Below are positions 1 through 9,442 of a DNA stretch of 64,000 nt, one piece after another. The position numbers were made by a program, and so were the translations under genes. Source of the stretch: JADKAV01 sp963769435 (GTDB lineage Bacteria; Actinomycetota; Actinomycetes; S36-B12; UBA10799); NCBI GenBank assembly GCA_963769435.1, contig CAVYLN010000001.1, positions 1-64,000 on the forward strand, given 5' to 3'. The notes beneath the pieces were generated by a model. The model was not told the DNA's origin. It searched no databases and saw only the letters and a list, made by a program, of their open reading frames with translations. Every line of letters begins with the position of its first letter. Within the stretch, counting starts at the first letter, position 1.

Positions 1-418
1 GCCAGGTCCAGGCGGACCGCAGGATGAGGGCCAGAAGGATCAGTTCCAGTGCGACCCCGAGGCCGTAGAAGAGCAGCCAGGACTCGCCCGCCACGTTGAA
101 CACCGTGACGGGGACGTAGAGCGCGGCCACGATGAGGTTCGCCAGGCGGCTCATCCGTGCTGGCAGCGTCACCGACAGCACGATCATGAGGATCGGGATG
201 GCCATCAGGGTCAGAGCCGAGGTCGAGAAGGTCTGCGAGAGAGCGAACTCGAACACCCTCCCGTCGAGGATGTCGCTGATAGTGCCGGGCGTGTAGAAAT
301 TGAGAATGTCCACGTAGGCGTACAGGAACATGAAGCTCGTCCACGCCGCGGCGAGTTTCACTCTCACTGGGATCGGCTGGTCTTCCAGCGTGGTGGCGGT
401 TTGACGTGTGCTCATCAT
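1..418 (-). CDS. DUF6326-type integral membrane protein (C-terminus cut by window edge)
   Basis: About 139 codons are visible; the gene runs off the left edge. The frame opens with a double ATG at 413-418. After a short polar N-terminus come four hydrophobic stretches with intervening short loops, including residues around WTSFMFLYAYVDILNFYTPG, which is the characteristic first helix and loop of the DUF6326 family as I remember it. The function of that family is unknown to me; it is an inner-membrane protein of about 130-150 residues, so little is missing. It is divergent from the two-component pair that starts at 578, so the 160-base gap probably holds both promoters and the pair may control it. 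Family call is from memory of the motif. Confidence 0.6.
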   Translation of the reverse strand, partial: MMSTRQTATTLEDQPIPVRVKLAAAWTSFMFLYAYVDILNFYTPGTISDILDGRVFEFALSQTFSTSALTLMAIPILMIVLSVTLPARMSRLANLIVAALYVPVTVFNVAGESWLLFYGLGVALELILLALILRSAWTW

Positions 419-565
419 GGGCTCCGTTGTTGTTGTGAGGATCGGTAGTTCCACGATCGCTGGGCCGCGCCTCGGGCGTATCCACCCGGAGGCTCGAATT
501 CGCCTGGCCCATGGCACGATCTGCGGCTAGTTCTTTAGGCGGGTACGCCGAGGCGGTCCGATCCC

Positions 566-571
566 TAGGCT
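566..571 (+). promoter_or_regulatory. -10 box of leaderless promoter for the histidine kinase
   Basis: TAGGCT stands 6 bases before the GTG start at 578, and no purine-rich Shine-Dalgarno lies between. This is the spacing expected when transcription begins at or next to the start codon. Confidence 0.55.
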
Positions 572-577
572 GGACCC

Positions 578-1717
578 GTGATCACTGTCCGGCGCTCCAT
601 CTGGGATGAGCCGCGGCCTGCCGACGCCCCACCCATCGGTCGTCTCGACTGGCTGCTGGTAGGCGTGTTCGCGGCCGCCGCCTTGCTCGAGGGCATCGTT
701 CGGCCGGACCTGGCCTGGCGACCGCTCGTGGTGGTGCTCGCCCTGGCGCTGCTCCCTGCGCTGCTCTGGCGGCGAAGCCGCCCTCTGCTCGCTGCCCTGG
801 TGGGGTGGGGCGCCGCCGGGCTGCTCTCGGTGCTCCAGCTGACCGCGAACACCGGAGACCTTGGCCTCCTCTCCATGATGGCCGTCCTGATCCTGCTCTA
901 CTCCCTGGTGCGGTGGGGATCGGGACGGGAGATGGTCCTGGGGACTACCTTCGTGACAGTCGTCGTCGTGCTGGGGATGTACGCGTCCTCCGCCGGCTGG
1001 GCCGAAGTCCTTGGCGCCACCGCGCTCTTACTCATGATCGTCGCCCTCGCGGCGGTGTTCAGATACCGCGCGGACCTGTGGCAGCGCCAACAGCGCGAGA
1101 TCCGCAACGAGGAGCGGGTGGCGCTGGCGCGCGAGCTGCACGACACCGTTGCCCACCACGTCTCGGCCATCGCAGTGCAGGCGCAGGCCGGTGGCGTGGT
1201 CGCCGGCACCCAGCCCGAGAAGGCTGCCGAGGTCCTGGCCGCCATCGAGTCCGAAGCGTCCCGAACCCTGGCGGAGATGAGATCCATGGTGCGGGTGCTG
1301 CGGGAGGACGAAGCCGTCGCCTACTCCCCGCAATTGGGTGTCGCGGACCTGCCTGCTCTGGCACGCGCCGACGCGACGCCCGCCGTCGAGGTCTCCGTGA
1401 ACGGTTCCTTGAACCGGCTGGCACCACCCGTGGATACCGCGCTCTACCGGCTCGCGCAGGAGTCGCTCACCAACGCGGTACGGCATGCAAAGGGCGCGAC
1501 CCGGGTCGCCATCGACGTACGCCGGGAGGGCGATGCCGTGAGGCTGCGTGTCAGCGACGATGGACAGACGGAGGCGGGGCCGACCCCGGAGCCCGGATTC
1601 GGCCTGCTGGGCATGGCCGAACGCGTCCAGCTCCTCGGCGGATCATTCTCCGCGGGGCCAGGGCCCGCGGGTGGCTGGGTGGTCGAGGCCTTGCTGCCGG
1701 TGGAGGCGCTGGCATGA
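578..1717 (+). CDS. Sensor histidine kinase, NarL/DesK type
   Basis: A 379-residue membrane sensor kinase. Residues about 22-165 form six hydrophobic segments with no large extracytoplasmic loop, so the input is probably intramembrane. A HisKA_3 dimerisation domain follows, with the phospho-acceptor His188 in RELHDTVAHHVSA. The C-terminal HATPase domain has the N-box (ALYRLAQESLTNAVRHAKGA), a DDG box and the GFGLLGMAERV lid. It phosphorylates the response regulator encoded next, whose ATG overlaps its TGA (ATGA), so the two are co-translated. The signal is not deducible; such pairs in actinomycetes often control a neighbouring transporter or membrane protein, and the divergent DUF6326 gene is a candidate target (inference). 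The GTG start is chosen for the leaderless box at 566. Confidence 0.9.
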   Translation: MITVRRSIWDEPRPADAPPIGRLDWLLVGVFAAAALLEGIVRPDLAWRPLVVVLALALLPALLWRRSRPLLAALVGWGAAGLLSVLQLTANTGDLGLLSMMAVLILLYSLVRWGSGREMVLGTTFVTVVVVLGMYASSAGWAEVLGATALLLMIVALAAVFRYRADLWQRQQREIRNEERVALARELHDTVAHHVSAIAVQAQAGGVVAGTQPEKAAEVLAAIESEASRTLAEMRSMVRVLREDEAVAYSPQLGVADLPALARADATPAVEVSVNGSLNRLAPPVDTALYRLAQESLTNAVRHAKGATRVAIDVRREGDAVRLRVSDDGQTEAGPTPEPGFGLLGMAERVQLLGGSFSAGPGPAGGWVVEALLPVEALA

Positions 1718-2370
1718 GCACCCGTGTTGTCGTGGCTGACGACCAGGACCTGGTCCGGACCGGGCTGGTGATGATCCTCGGCGCTCAACCCGACATCGAG
1801 GTCGTGGGTGAGGCAGCAGACGGGCTCGCAGCGCTCGACCTGGCGACCCGGCTGCGTCCCGATGTCCTACTCGTCGACATCCGGATGCCGGGGCTCGACG
1901 GCATCGAGGTGACGCGGCGCCTGGCGGGGCCAGACGTGACGGACCCGATGGCGGTCGTCGTGATCACCACCTTCGACCTCGATGAGTACGTCCTCGGCGC
2001 CCTACGCGCCGGCGCCCGCGGGTTCCTGCTCAAAGACGCGGGGCCGGAGCTCCTCGTGCAGGCCATACACGCGGCGGCCAACGGGGACGCCCTGATCGCC
2101 CCCAACGTCACCCGCCGGCTGCTGGCGACCTTCGCCGACCAGGCGCCTGTCGTACCGGTCCAGCCCATCGACCCGCTCACCGAGCGCGAGGAGGAGGTGC
2201 TCGCGCTGGTGGCACGGGGCCGGACCAACGCCGAGATCGCCACCGACCTCTTCATCGGCCTGAGCACGGTCAAGACCCACGTCGCATCTTTGATGACCAA
2301 GCTCGGCGCCCGCAACCGCGTCGAGATCGCGATGTGGGCATACGACACCAGGCGCGTGAGAGCCGATTAG
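1714..2370 (+). CDS. Response regulator, NarL/FixJ (LuxR HTH) family
   Basis: A 218-residue regulator. The receiver domain (residues 4-120) has the acidic pair D9/D10, phospho-acceptor Asp55 in LLVDIRMPG, a Thr in VITTFD and the conserved Lys in FLLKDA. The C-terminal LuxR-type helix-turn-helix covers about 150-210, with LTEREEEVLALVARGRTNAEIA and the recognition helix in STVKTHVASLMTKLGARNR. It pairs with the upstream histidine kinase through a 4-base ATGA overlap. Targets are unknown; autoregulation and control of the divergent membrane gene are the usual arrangement for this family. Confidence 0.92.
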   Translation: MSTRVVVADDQDLVRTGLVMILGAQPDIEVVGEAADGLAALDLATRLRPDVLLVDIRMPGLDGIEVTRRLAGPDVTDPMAVVVITTFDLDEYVLGALRAGARGFLLKDAGPELLVQAIHAAANGDALIAPNVTRRLLATFADQAPVVPVQPIDPLTEREEEVLALVARGRTNAEIATDLFIGLSTVKTHVASLMTKLGARNRVEIAMWAYDTRRVRAD

Positions 2371-2703
2371 AGCGTCCCGACCCCGGATCACGTGTGAGGC
2401 GGACCTCGCGCTGGTCGTGAGTTGCACCTCGAGGCCGCGGGCCGGGATGGCAGCGTCACCCACCACCCGCTGACCTACGGAAGGCCCCGCCAAACGCGCC
2501 ACGGGCGAAGATGCTGACGAGCAAGGTCAGACCCGCCTCCTGAGGCTCAACACGACCACCAGTAGCGATAGGGATCGCACCAGGGCGAAACACGTGGAGC
2601 GGGCGAACTCGCGGGCGGCGGCGGCCACTGGACTGTCTTGATCATCGGATAGGCGGCTCGCGAACCTGAGGCTTGGCGCGGGGCCCGGATGACCACGTCG
2701 TCC
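2371..2703. other. Intergenic stretch without a supportable gene
   Basis: These 333 bases lie between the tail-to-tail ends of the response regulator and the propeller gene. Open frames exist but none has a recognisable domain, a ribosome binding site or typical codon use. No clear hairpin terminator or repeat was seen. It may hold the 3' ends of both transcripts. Confidence 0.4.
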
Positions 2704-4173
2704 TCACTGAGCCAAACCGGGGACCACGATCCCCCGATCTCGCGCTGTCCCGCGCCAACCGAGACCCGTGTCGAATGTCGAAATATTCACCAGCCGATTG
2801 CTGGCGAGCTCCTTGACCAGAACGTTGCGGCAATTGAGATCTGCGAAGGGAACCACGTCGGTCCAGCATCCTTTGGGTGAGCCGAGGAGGAAGGCGATCC
2901 GCTTCCCGGAAGGCGCGAAGGTATAGCCGGTCACCACCGGTGAGCCCGGAAGTCGGATCGTTTTTGAAACCAGCCGTCGTCGCGTTCCGGTGGCAAGTCG
3001 CTTGACGAATACCGTGCCGTCCGCGCTGCGGAATGCCAACACCTTCGAGGTGGGCGCCCACTGGACGATCGGCTCGGTGAGATCGAGATTGTCCGAGGCG
3101 GTGCTCAATCGTGTCACTGCACCCGAGATGAGGTTCTTGACCATGATCCGGGAGAAACGTCCTCGCGCACTCAGGAATGCCACCCTGTGGGAGTCCGGGG
3201 ACCAGACCGCCGCCCACGAAGCGCCCTTGACGGGTCGGCCCCCTGCGGTCGTGTGGAGAACCGCCATCTTCGCCGTTTCCACGTCGGCGAGGTAGAGCGA
3301 CCGGCGGTCGATCCCCCGATGCAGCGGGTCCTCGCGCGACTCGAAGAGCAGCGAACGTCCATCGGGCGCCAGAGTCCACCTCTCGACCCGGTGGGCGACC
3401 GGCACCAGACGGCGTATACGCCCGGTCGTCAGATCCTGCACGCCGATGCCACAGTGACGCGCTGTGCGGCAAACCGACATGACCAGATGGTCGCTGTCGG
3501 CCCAGGCCACGGGCACAGATCGGGGCGTAGCGACCGTCACATCTCCGGTCTCGAGATCCTTCACATGGATGGCTGGCGTCGCAGCATCCGTCCGGAAGGC
3601 GATGCGTCGGGAGTCCGGTGACCACTCGATCCCGCCCGCCGCATCGTGAGCCAGTCTCGTGACAACGCCGGTCGAAAGTTCCCGCACGAACAGCCCCCCG
3701 CTCTCATCGGGACCCAACAGGTCGGGGTCGCGTGAGATGAAGGCCAGCCGGGTGCGATCCGGGGAAGGCACGAGGTTCCCGGCGGTGGCGGGTTCGCCGT
3801 CGGCGCCGCGCGCCACCGGAGTCAGGACTCCTGGACGCGACGTTTCGTCCTTGCGGTAGTGGACGCGGACGACGTCCCCCCGCTCGGCTGCGAACCGTCG
3901 AATACGCGCTGTCGAAGGCGTCCCAACCACGATGGGCGAGGGCACGATGGTCACCTGTCCGGTGCGGACCCGAACCGTCCGAGAGTCACTGACTCGAACC
4001 GTGTGCACACCGGCCCGATCGTGGACACGCAGTGTGGCACTCTGTCCTGCGAGGCGACCGGTCACGACGATCCGGATGGCCACTGCGCCGTCACTGTCCG
4101 CGAGCGCGGGGTTGGATCCCGTTGCGAGCAGGCCGACGCAGACCGCGACGACCAGCACAATCCTGCGGCCCAC
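2704..4173 (-). CDS. Secreted TolB/PD40-type beta-propeller protein
   Basis: A 489-residue exported protein. The GTG start at 4173 is set by a perfect AGGAGG six bases upstream; longer readings of the frame are not supported. Residues 1-26 are a signal peptide (basic GRR, hydrophobic core, cleavage near ALA-DSD). An N-terminal beta-rich region is followed by at least five PD40-like blades, recognisable by repeats such as SPDSRRIAF, APDGRSLLFESR, SPDSHRVAFLS, APTSKVLAFRS and APSGKRIAFLLG. Such propellers bind proteins or glycans outside the cell; no catalytic motif is present. It is divergent from the secreted phosphatase at 4303. The specific role is unknown. Confidence 0.8.
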   Translation of the reverse strand: MGRRIVLVVAVCVGLLATGSNPALADSDGAVAIRIVVTGRLAGQSATLRVHDRAGVHTVRVSDSRTVRVRTGQVTIVPSPIVVGTPSTARIRRFAAERGDVVRVHYRKDETSRPGVLTPVARGADGEPATAGNLVPSPDRTRLAFISRDPDLLGPDESGGLFVRELSTGVVTRLAHDAAGGIEWSPDSRRIAFRTDAATPAIHVKDLETGDVTVATPRSVPVAWADSDHLVMSVCRTARHCGIGVQDLTTGRIRRLVPVAHRVERWTLAPDGRSLLFESREDPLHRGIDRRSLYLADVETAKMAVLHTTAGGRPVKGASWAAVWSPDSHRVAFLSARGRFSRIMVKNLISGAVTRLSTASDNLDLTEPIVQWAPTSKVLAFRSADGTVFVKRLATGTRRRLVSKTIRLPGSPVVTGYTFAPSGKRIAFLLGSPKGCWTDVVPFADLNCRNVLVKELASNRLVNISTFDTGLGWRGTARDRGIVVPGLAQ

Positions 4174-4179
4174 CCAACA

Positions 4180-4185
4180 CCTCCT
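4180..4185 (-). promoter_or_regulatory. Shine-Dalgarno deciding the start of the propeller gene
   Basis: AGGAGG on the reverse strand, six bases before the GTG at 4173. It rules out upstream ATG codons as the main start. Confidence 0.7.
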
Positions 4186-4302
4186 GTGACACGGCCAGCC
4201 CAGCATAGGCGTGCGACGAGGCACGAACCCACGATTCGAACCCGCATCACCGCATGGCATGACAAGATGCTCACACCCATCGCCCGACTGACAGGAGGCA
4301 CG

Positions 4303-5052
4303 ATGCTGGTTCGCGTCGCTGCATTGGCACTGGGCCTGCTCGTCTCACCCGGTGTCGCCCTGGCCCACACCGTGCCCGTCGATCCGGGCCCGGTGGGCAA
4401 GGGCCGACCCATTGTCGGCAGCACCCAGAACCTCCCCTCTCTGGATGCCAATGAGCCGTACGATGCCGGACCTGGCTTCGCCCCCCAGTTGCGGCGGATC
4501 TACGAGGACGGCACCATCGGCAACCTGCAGAGGGACGTGGCCGACCAGGCGCGCAAGACGCTACGCGCGTGGAAGCGGCAGCACCCGGACGCCGCCAGGC
4601 CCGCGGTCATCTTCGACGTGGACGACACGATGCTCAACAACTATGTGGAGTACTCGACGAATGATCCGGCGTTCTCCTACAACCCCGAGAGGGACACACA
4701 GTTCGTAGTGGACTGCAAGGCTCCCGCGAACATTCCGGTGCGCCGTCTGTACCGTCAACTGCAGTCCGCCGGATTCCGGATAGGCATCATCACCGGCCGT
4801 CCACAGGGTCAACGATCGGCCACCCGTGATTGCCTGCGCCAGCGCGGATACCCGCAGTGGAACAAACTCATAACACGCACCGATGCCACCGCGGCCCTGA
4901 GTTCGGCGCGGTTCAAGGCGAAGGCAAGGAAGTCCCTTCAGGACAACGGGTGGACCATCGTCGCGAGTGTCGGGGATCAGGTCAGCGACATGTCCTACGG
5001 GCGCATGAAGTACGGCTTCCTCATGCCCAATCCGATGTACTACCTGCCGTAG
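4303..5052 (+). CDS. Secreted HAD-superfamily acid phosphatase (class B / PF03767 type)
   Basis: A 249-residue secreted phosphohydrolase. A GGAGG four bases before the ATG fixes the start; an in-frame ATG at 4267 lacks a ribosome site. Residues 1-21 form a signal peptide ending ALA-HTV. The HAD motifs are present: motif I VIFDVDDTMLNN (nucleophile Asp and general acid Asp), motif II threonine in GIITGRP, a lysine further on, and the motif III/IV region SVGDQVSDM. This matches the HAD acid phosphatase family that dephosphorylates nucleotides and other phosphomonoesters outside the membrane. It faces the secreted esterase at 5146-7592 tail to tail with a hairpin between. Confidence 0.85.
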   Translation: MLVRVAALALGLLVSPGVALAHTVPVDPGPVGKGRPIVGSTQNLPSLDANEPYDAGPGFAPQLRRIYEDGTIGNLQRDVADQARKTLRAWKRQHPDAARPAVIFDVDDTMLNNYVEYSTNDPAFSYNPERDTQFVVDCKAPANIPVRRLYRQLQSAGFRIGIITGRPQGQRSATRDCLRQRGYPQWNKLITRTDATAALSSARFKAKARKSLQDNGWTIVASVGDQVSDMSYGRMKYGFLMPNPMYYLP

Positions 5053-5103
5053 CGTGCCGCGAGCTGGTTGCGCACCGGGGCCACGCCCTGCAGACACAAG
5101 CAC

Positions 5104-5136
5104 GCGCGGGTCACGGCCATTGGTTGCGACCCGCGC
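5104..5136. terminator. Bidirectional hairpin between convergent genes
   Basis: A perfect 9-base inverted repeat, GCGCGGGTC / GACCCGCGC, with a 15-base loop. It sits between the stop of the phosphatase gene (5052) and the stop of the SGNH esterase gene (5146). There is no T-tract, as is common in actinomycetes. Confidence 0.55.
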
Positions 5137-5145
5137 CTGCCCGGT

Positions 5146-7592
5146 CTACTTGCGCGGCTTGCCGATGTACTGCTTCACCTTGTCCTTGTTGGAGGGCTTG
5201 ACCGAGATGTTGCCCAGGAACTGGACTGTCACCTTCACCTTGCCCTTGCGCCCCACCTTGGACCACTTCTTGGGCAGGGAGATCTTGCGCGTGCCGTCCT
5301 TGGGCAGGTTCACGGAGGTGTAGCGCAACACCGCTTTCGTGCTCACCGCCCGCACACCGATACGGCCGGTCTTCGGGCCCTTGGTCGTGACCTTGACCTT
5401 GAGCCGGATCCGCTTACCCGCCTTGATGGTCGCCGGGCTCAGCAGCTTGGCGCGGATCTTGGACTTGACGGAGGCACCGAGCGGCTGAAGTGTCGTGAAC
5501 TCCCGCATGACCGGTGGCGCCTGACTCAACAGGGTCGCCGACAGCATGTTCGCGTACTCCTGCTGGCCCACGTCGTTCGGGTGGAATCCGGCACCAGTGC
5601 CTTTCGTGGCGGTCGTGTTGATGATGTAGTCGGTCAGGTTGGTGACCCACCGGTTCGCGGAGCACACGCCGTACGGGTGGCTCGAGCGATACATCGAGAA
5701 GGCGGTGTTCCAGCCGTAGGTCGCACCGTTGCTCTCGATCTGGGCGACCAGACCGTTCACGGGTACCTCGATGCGGTTGTCCAGGCGGGTGTTGGGCGCT
5801 CCCAGCGGCGGATCAGTGGCCGGATTGAACGGCCCGAACCCGGTCACGACCGGACTCAGTGCGGGCACATTGCTCGGGAACGATGTGTTCTGCGGAATCG
5901 CGATCACGTCGTGCCCGGCCTGGCCCTCGTACAGCGTGTTGTACGCCCATGCGTTGCCGATCTGGTTGAGCGGTGACATCAACGGGTTGGTGAGGATCTG
6001 CTCAGGAGTCGGGAAGTTGATGTTGTCCGGTTCCGGCAGACCAGCGGGGTTCTTCAGCGTCAACTGCCCACCCCAGGGCTGCGTCGGATCCTGCTGGACG
6101 CCGCAGAACTCCGTGTTGCCGGGAGTGCCCTTCTGCGTGAGGTCGGGATACATGGCCTGCGTCAGGTTCCCGATCTTGCTGTACCGAACCGGCTCGGACG
6201 CGGTGAAGCCGGGCTGCGGCACCCCGTTGACCAGCTTCTGGGTCGTGCACTCGGCAGCGCCCCCGGTCGCACCGAGGCACGGCGCGAGTTTCGCGTACTC
6301 CTGTTGCAGGACCTGAAGGTTGTTGAAGACCGCCTCCTCCAGTTCCGGGTTGTCCTGGACCGGGTCGGTGGCCGAAGCGTCCGAAGTCAGGCAGCGGTAC
6401 CCTCCGTCAGAACCGGGAGTGATCAGGTTCATGTTGCTCACCAGGGTGAGCAACCCGAACGGGTCCTTGAAGGAAGCGCTGGGTCCATTGGACTCACACG
6501 TGAACGTGATGTCCTGAATGTTGGAGAAGTCCAACTTGCCGGATACCTGCGCAGCGTCCTGACAGTTGGGAAAACCCTGGACCGCGGACTTCAGCGAACC
6601 CGAAATGCCGCTGTCCGGGAACCCGTTGATGACCACCGGCAGGACGTCGGTCGTGGCGCAACTGATGATGATCGGGGACAGCCCGGCGTCATTGCCGCCG
6701 ATGGACAGCAGCCCGGCGTCGTAGGTCTGGCCGGCTGCGATAGCCGCCAACTGGTCGATCTGCGGGGGCATGTAGTCGCCGGGGCCGGTGTTGCTCTGCT
6801 GTGAGGGCTGCTTGATCTTCTTCTGCGGTGACAACAGGCCCCCGGTCGCTGAGACCGCCGGGTTGTTCTCCTGCTCAAGGATCTCGCCGCCGGAACAGGC
6901 CACGTCCACCACCGTCACGTTGGAGCGGGGATCCGACTGCTCCAGGGCGAGTGCGGATCGCACGAACCCACTCCAGCGTGACCTGTCACAGGCAGGCTCA
7001 TCCCAGTCGATCGTCCCGTCGGGGTTGCGGAACGGCGGGAAGCCCTCACCCGACGCGTACGAGTCGCCGAGAATGCTCATCAGCGTGTTGCGAACCGTGA
7101 TGCTGCTCGACACGGTCTTCGTCACTGACTTCTTCGTGTCTGTGACGGCCAACTGCAGCGGGAAGGTGCCCTCCGGGAGCATCGCGTTCAAGCGGGGTGC
7201 TGCAGGGCTGACCGGCGTAGGTGGTCACGGGAGTGGTGGATATGGTCCAGGTGCACTGCAAGCGGCTCTTCGACCCGCCGCTGACCGTCGACGCGCCGGC
7301 ATCGAGGACGCACTTCGAAGAGCCCATTGCCCGGCAGCGGACCGTACAGCGCATTCCCAGCCGCCTGATAGCCGGGTACCGGTTGCATCGGCTCGTCGGG
7401 GATGCCCGGATATTGGTCGTTGTCCGTCATCGAGGCGGGCATCGACCAGTCCCACTGCACGTTGATCCGGCCCCAGTCGGCAGCGGCCTTCGTGTTCTGG
7501 TTCTGTCCGATATCCGCCGCCGCAATCCCTGGCGTCAGTAGGGCAGTCAAGGCGATCGCTGTCAAGGCCGCGGAAGTTCTGCCAAGTCTCAC
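5146..7592 (-). CDS. Large secreted SGNH/GDSL-family esterase (two +1 breaks)
   Basis: About 814 residues once two single-base breaks are repaired. The GTG at 7592 begins a signal peptide (basic RLGR, hydrophobic core, cleavage after IAAA). An N-terminal region and a Cys-containing Ig-like segment (QCTWTIS... PCST) lie in three different frames: an extra base near 7305 (CGTCC) and another near 7190 (CTTG) restore one reading frame. The catalytic domain has block I ILGDSYASGEG with the nucleophilic serine, block III GGNDAG and the C-terminal Asp/His block around FHPNDVGQQEYAN. The last 110 residues form a lysine-rich beta-sandwich-like tail that may bind the wall. It probably hydrolyses acyl esters of lipids or wall glycans outside the cell; the substrate is unknown. 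No partner genes in an operon. Confidence 0.75.
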
Positions 7593-7860
7593 GGGAGCTC
7601 ACTTTCCTGGGCGAGGTCTTCGGGCAATGGATCTGATGCTAGTTACACGCAGCAAGCTATCGCCCGTTCACGGCAAAGACGGGGCGGCAGCGCATATTCA
7701 GGGCGCCAGTGAAGGTCGGGGCCGGATGTCATCCGCCGTGGATCTCGATGTCGCCGAATCGCCGTGGTGGCCTTTCTCCCGGAATTCTGAGTCTTCGCAG
7801 TCATGGCGGTAGCGTCTATCCCGGCGCCCAATGCGCCCTGACCACGTTTGGGATCCAGCC

Positions 7861-9264
7861 ATGACTGCAACGCCAGACCGCCACGACTCCGATGCCGAGG
7901 CTGTCACCACGAGGGGCGTTGGCGTCGTGGTGGCCTGCGGAATCGCCGCGTTCCTGGTGTACGTCGACTTCTTCTCAGTGCAGGTTGCGCTGCCTCAGAT
8001 GGCCAACGATCTGGGCGCGACCGTAGCCGACCTGCAGTGGGTGATCAGTGCCTACATGTTGTCGTTGGCGTCATTTCTAATCGTGGGTGGCAGGCTGGCC
8101 GACATCTTGGGCCGCAAGACCTGGTTGGCAATCGGGGTCCTTGTCTTTGCGACGGCCTCGCTGTTCGGTGGCCTGGGGACGAGCGCGGAATTCGTGATCT
8201 TCATGCGCGTTCTGCAGGGCCTCGGGGCGGCCGTCATCATGCCTGTGAGCATGGCGATCGTCACCAATGCCTTCCCAGCGAACCGAGTACAGCGTGCGGT
8301 GGGCTACGTGCTGGGGATCGCCGCGGTTGGACAAGCTCTCGGCCCTGTGATCGGGGGCTTGTTCACCGAGTACCTGTCATGGCGGTGGGTGCTCTGGATC
8401 AACGTCCCGCTGTCGGCAGTAGCGCTCATCGCGATGGCTGTCTCGGTGAAGCAGAGCTACGACAAGACAGCGGGTCGACGGGTCGACTGGACGGGTCTTG
8501 TTCTTGTCGTCACAGCCGTCGGCGTGTTCACGATGGGAATCGACCAGGCCGCCAACTGGGGCTGGGGGGACTGGCGAACGCTCGGCCTGATCGTCGCCGG
8601 ACTGGTGGGGATCGGAGTGTTCATCAAGTGGGAGGGCTCCTATCGACAGCCGCTGCTGGATCTGACCCTGTTCCGGAATCGGGAATTCTCCGTGATGACG
8701 CTGGCCGGGGCGGCGGGCAACATGGCCCTCGTCGCTTCGATCTTCCTTTCGGTGCTGTTGTTCCAGACGCAGTACGACTACTCGGTCATCCACTCGGCCT
8801 ACTTGTTGTTGGCGCTGTCGCTGGGGCTGACGATCGCTGCTCAGATCGCGGGGCGGCTTGAACGCTTCGGGTCCTGGAACGTCATGACCGCAGCGCTCCT
8901 TCTCGGAGGGATCGGAGTCATCGTGATGGGCAGCACAACAAACAACGTCCCGGCATTCTTGCTGGCGTCGGTAGTCGGCGGCTTCGGAACCGGGATCGCC
9001 TGGAACTTCGCAAGTGTGGTGACCCAGTCGATCGTGGACCCAAGCAAGGCCGGCTCTGCCTCCGGCGCCGTGCTGACAGTCCTGATCGGACTCGGCGGAG
9101 TGGCCACTGCGACCGCGGCCTCCCTCGCCGCAGGCGCGGCATCCGCAGAGAACGGCGGCTCAGGATCCATCGGCGCGGTTCTGATCGGCTTCGGCGCCTT
9201 TGCTTTGCTGGCAACGATTCCGGTCGCGCTATCCGCTCGGGGACGGTCAACCCAGCGAGTGTGA
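7861..9264 (+). CDS. MFS drug/solute exporter, DHA2 (EmrB/QacA) family
   Basis: A 467-residue permease with about 14 hydrophobic segments, the usual size for DHA2 proton antiporters. Motif A is seen in GGRLADILGRK after the second helix and the antiporter motif C in VGQALGPVIGGLF in helix five. The first helix has the DHA2 sequence VDFFSVQVALPQMANDL, with the conserved Asp. It should expel a hydrophobic compound using the proton gradient; substrate unknown. The start could also be the ATG at 7831, ten codons upstream; neither has a Shine-Dalgarno. No regulator gene is adjacent, and the gene is divergent from the secreted esterase. Confidence 0.85.
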   Translation: MTATPDRHDSDAEAVTTRGVGVVVACGIAAFLVYVDFFSVQVALPQMANDLGATVADLQWVISAYMLSLASFLIVGGRLADILGRKTWLAIGVLVFATASLFGGLGTSAEFVIFMRVLQGLGAAVIMPVSMAIVTNAFPANRVQRAVGYVLGIAAVGQALGPVIGGLFTEYLSWRWVLWINVPLSAVALIAMAVSVKQSYDKTAGRRVDWTGLVLVVTAVGVFTMGIDQAANWGWGDWRTLGLIVAGLVGIGVFIKWEGSYRQPLLDLTLFRNREFSVMTLAGAAGNMALVASIFLSVLLFQTQYDYSVIHSAYLLLALSLGLTIAAQIAGRLERFGSWNVMTAALLLGGIGVIVMGSTTNNVPAFLLASVVGGFGTGIAWNFASVVTQSIVDPSKAGSASGAVLTVLIGLGGVATATAASLAAGAASAENGGSGSIGAVLIGFGAFALLATIPVALSARGRSTQRV

Positions 9265-9442
9265 GGGCGGACCGATCCTGGCTCCTCACGACAGGGCACT
9301 GGCCCCGATCTGGTCACCGACCCCCTGCCTGAGGTTCGGACGCACTCAGGCTTCAGACGGCTGCAGGTGTATCCACAGCTACTTTCCGCGTACGTATCTT
9401 GTCGCACCCTCGTACTAGCGTTCTAGGTGAGGGGAGGTGATC

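Noticed and set aside
805..2370. A 521-codon frame spanning the histidine kinase and the response regulator
   Set aside because: Only the part from 1714 is the response regulator. The upstream part is an out-of-frame reading of the kinase gene without domains.
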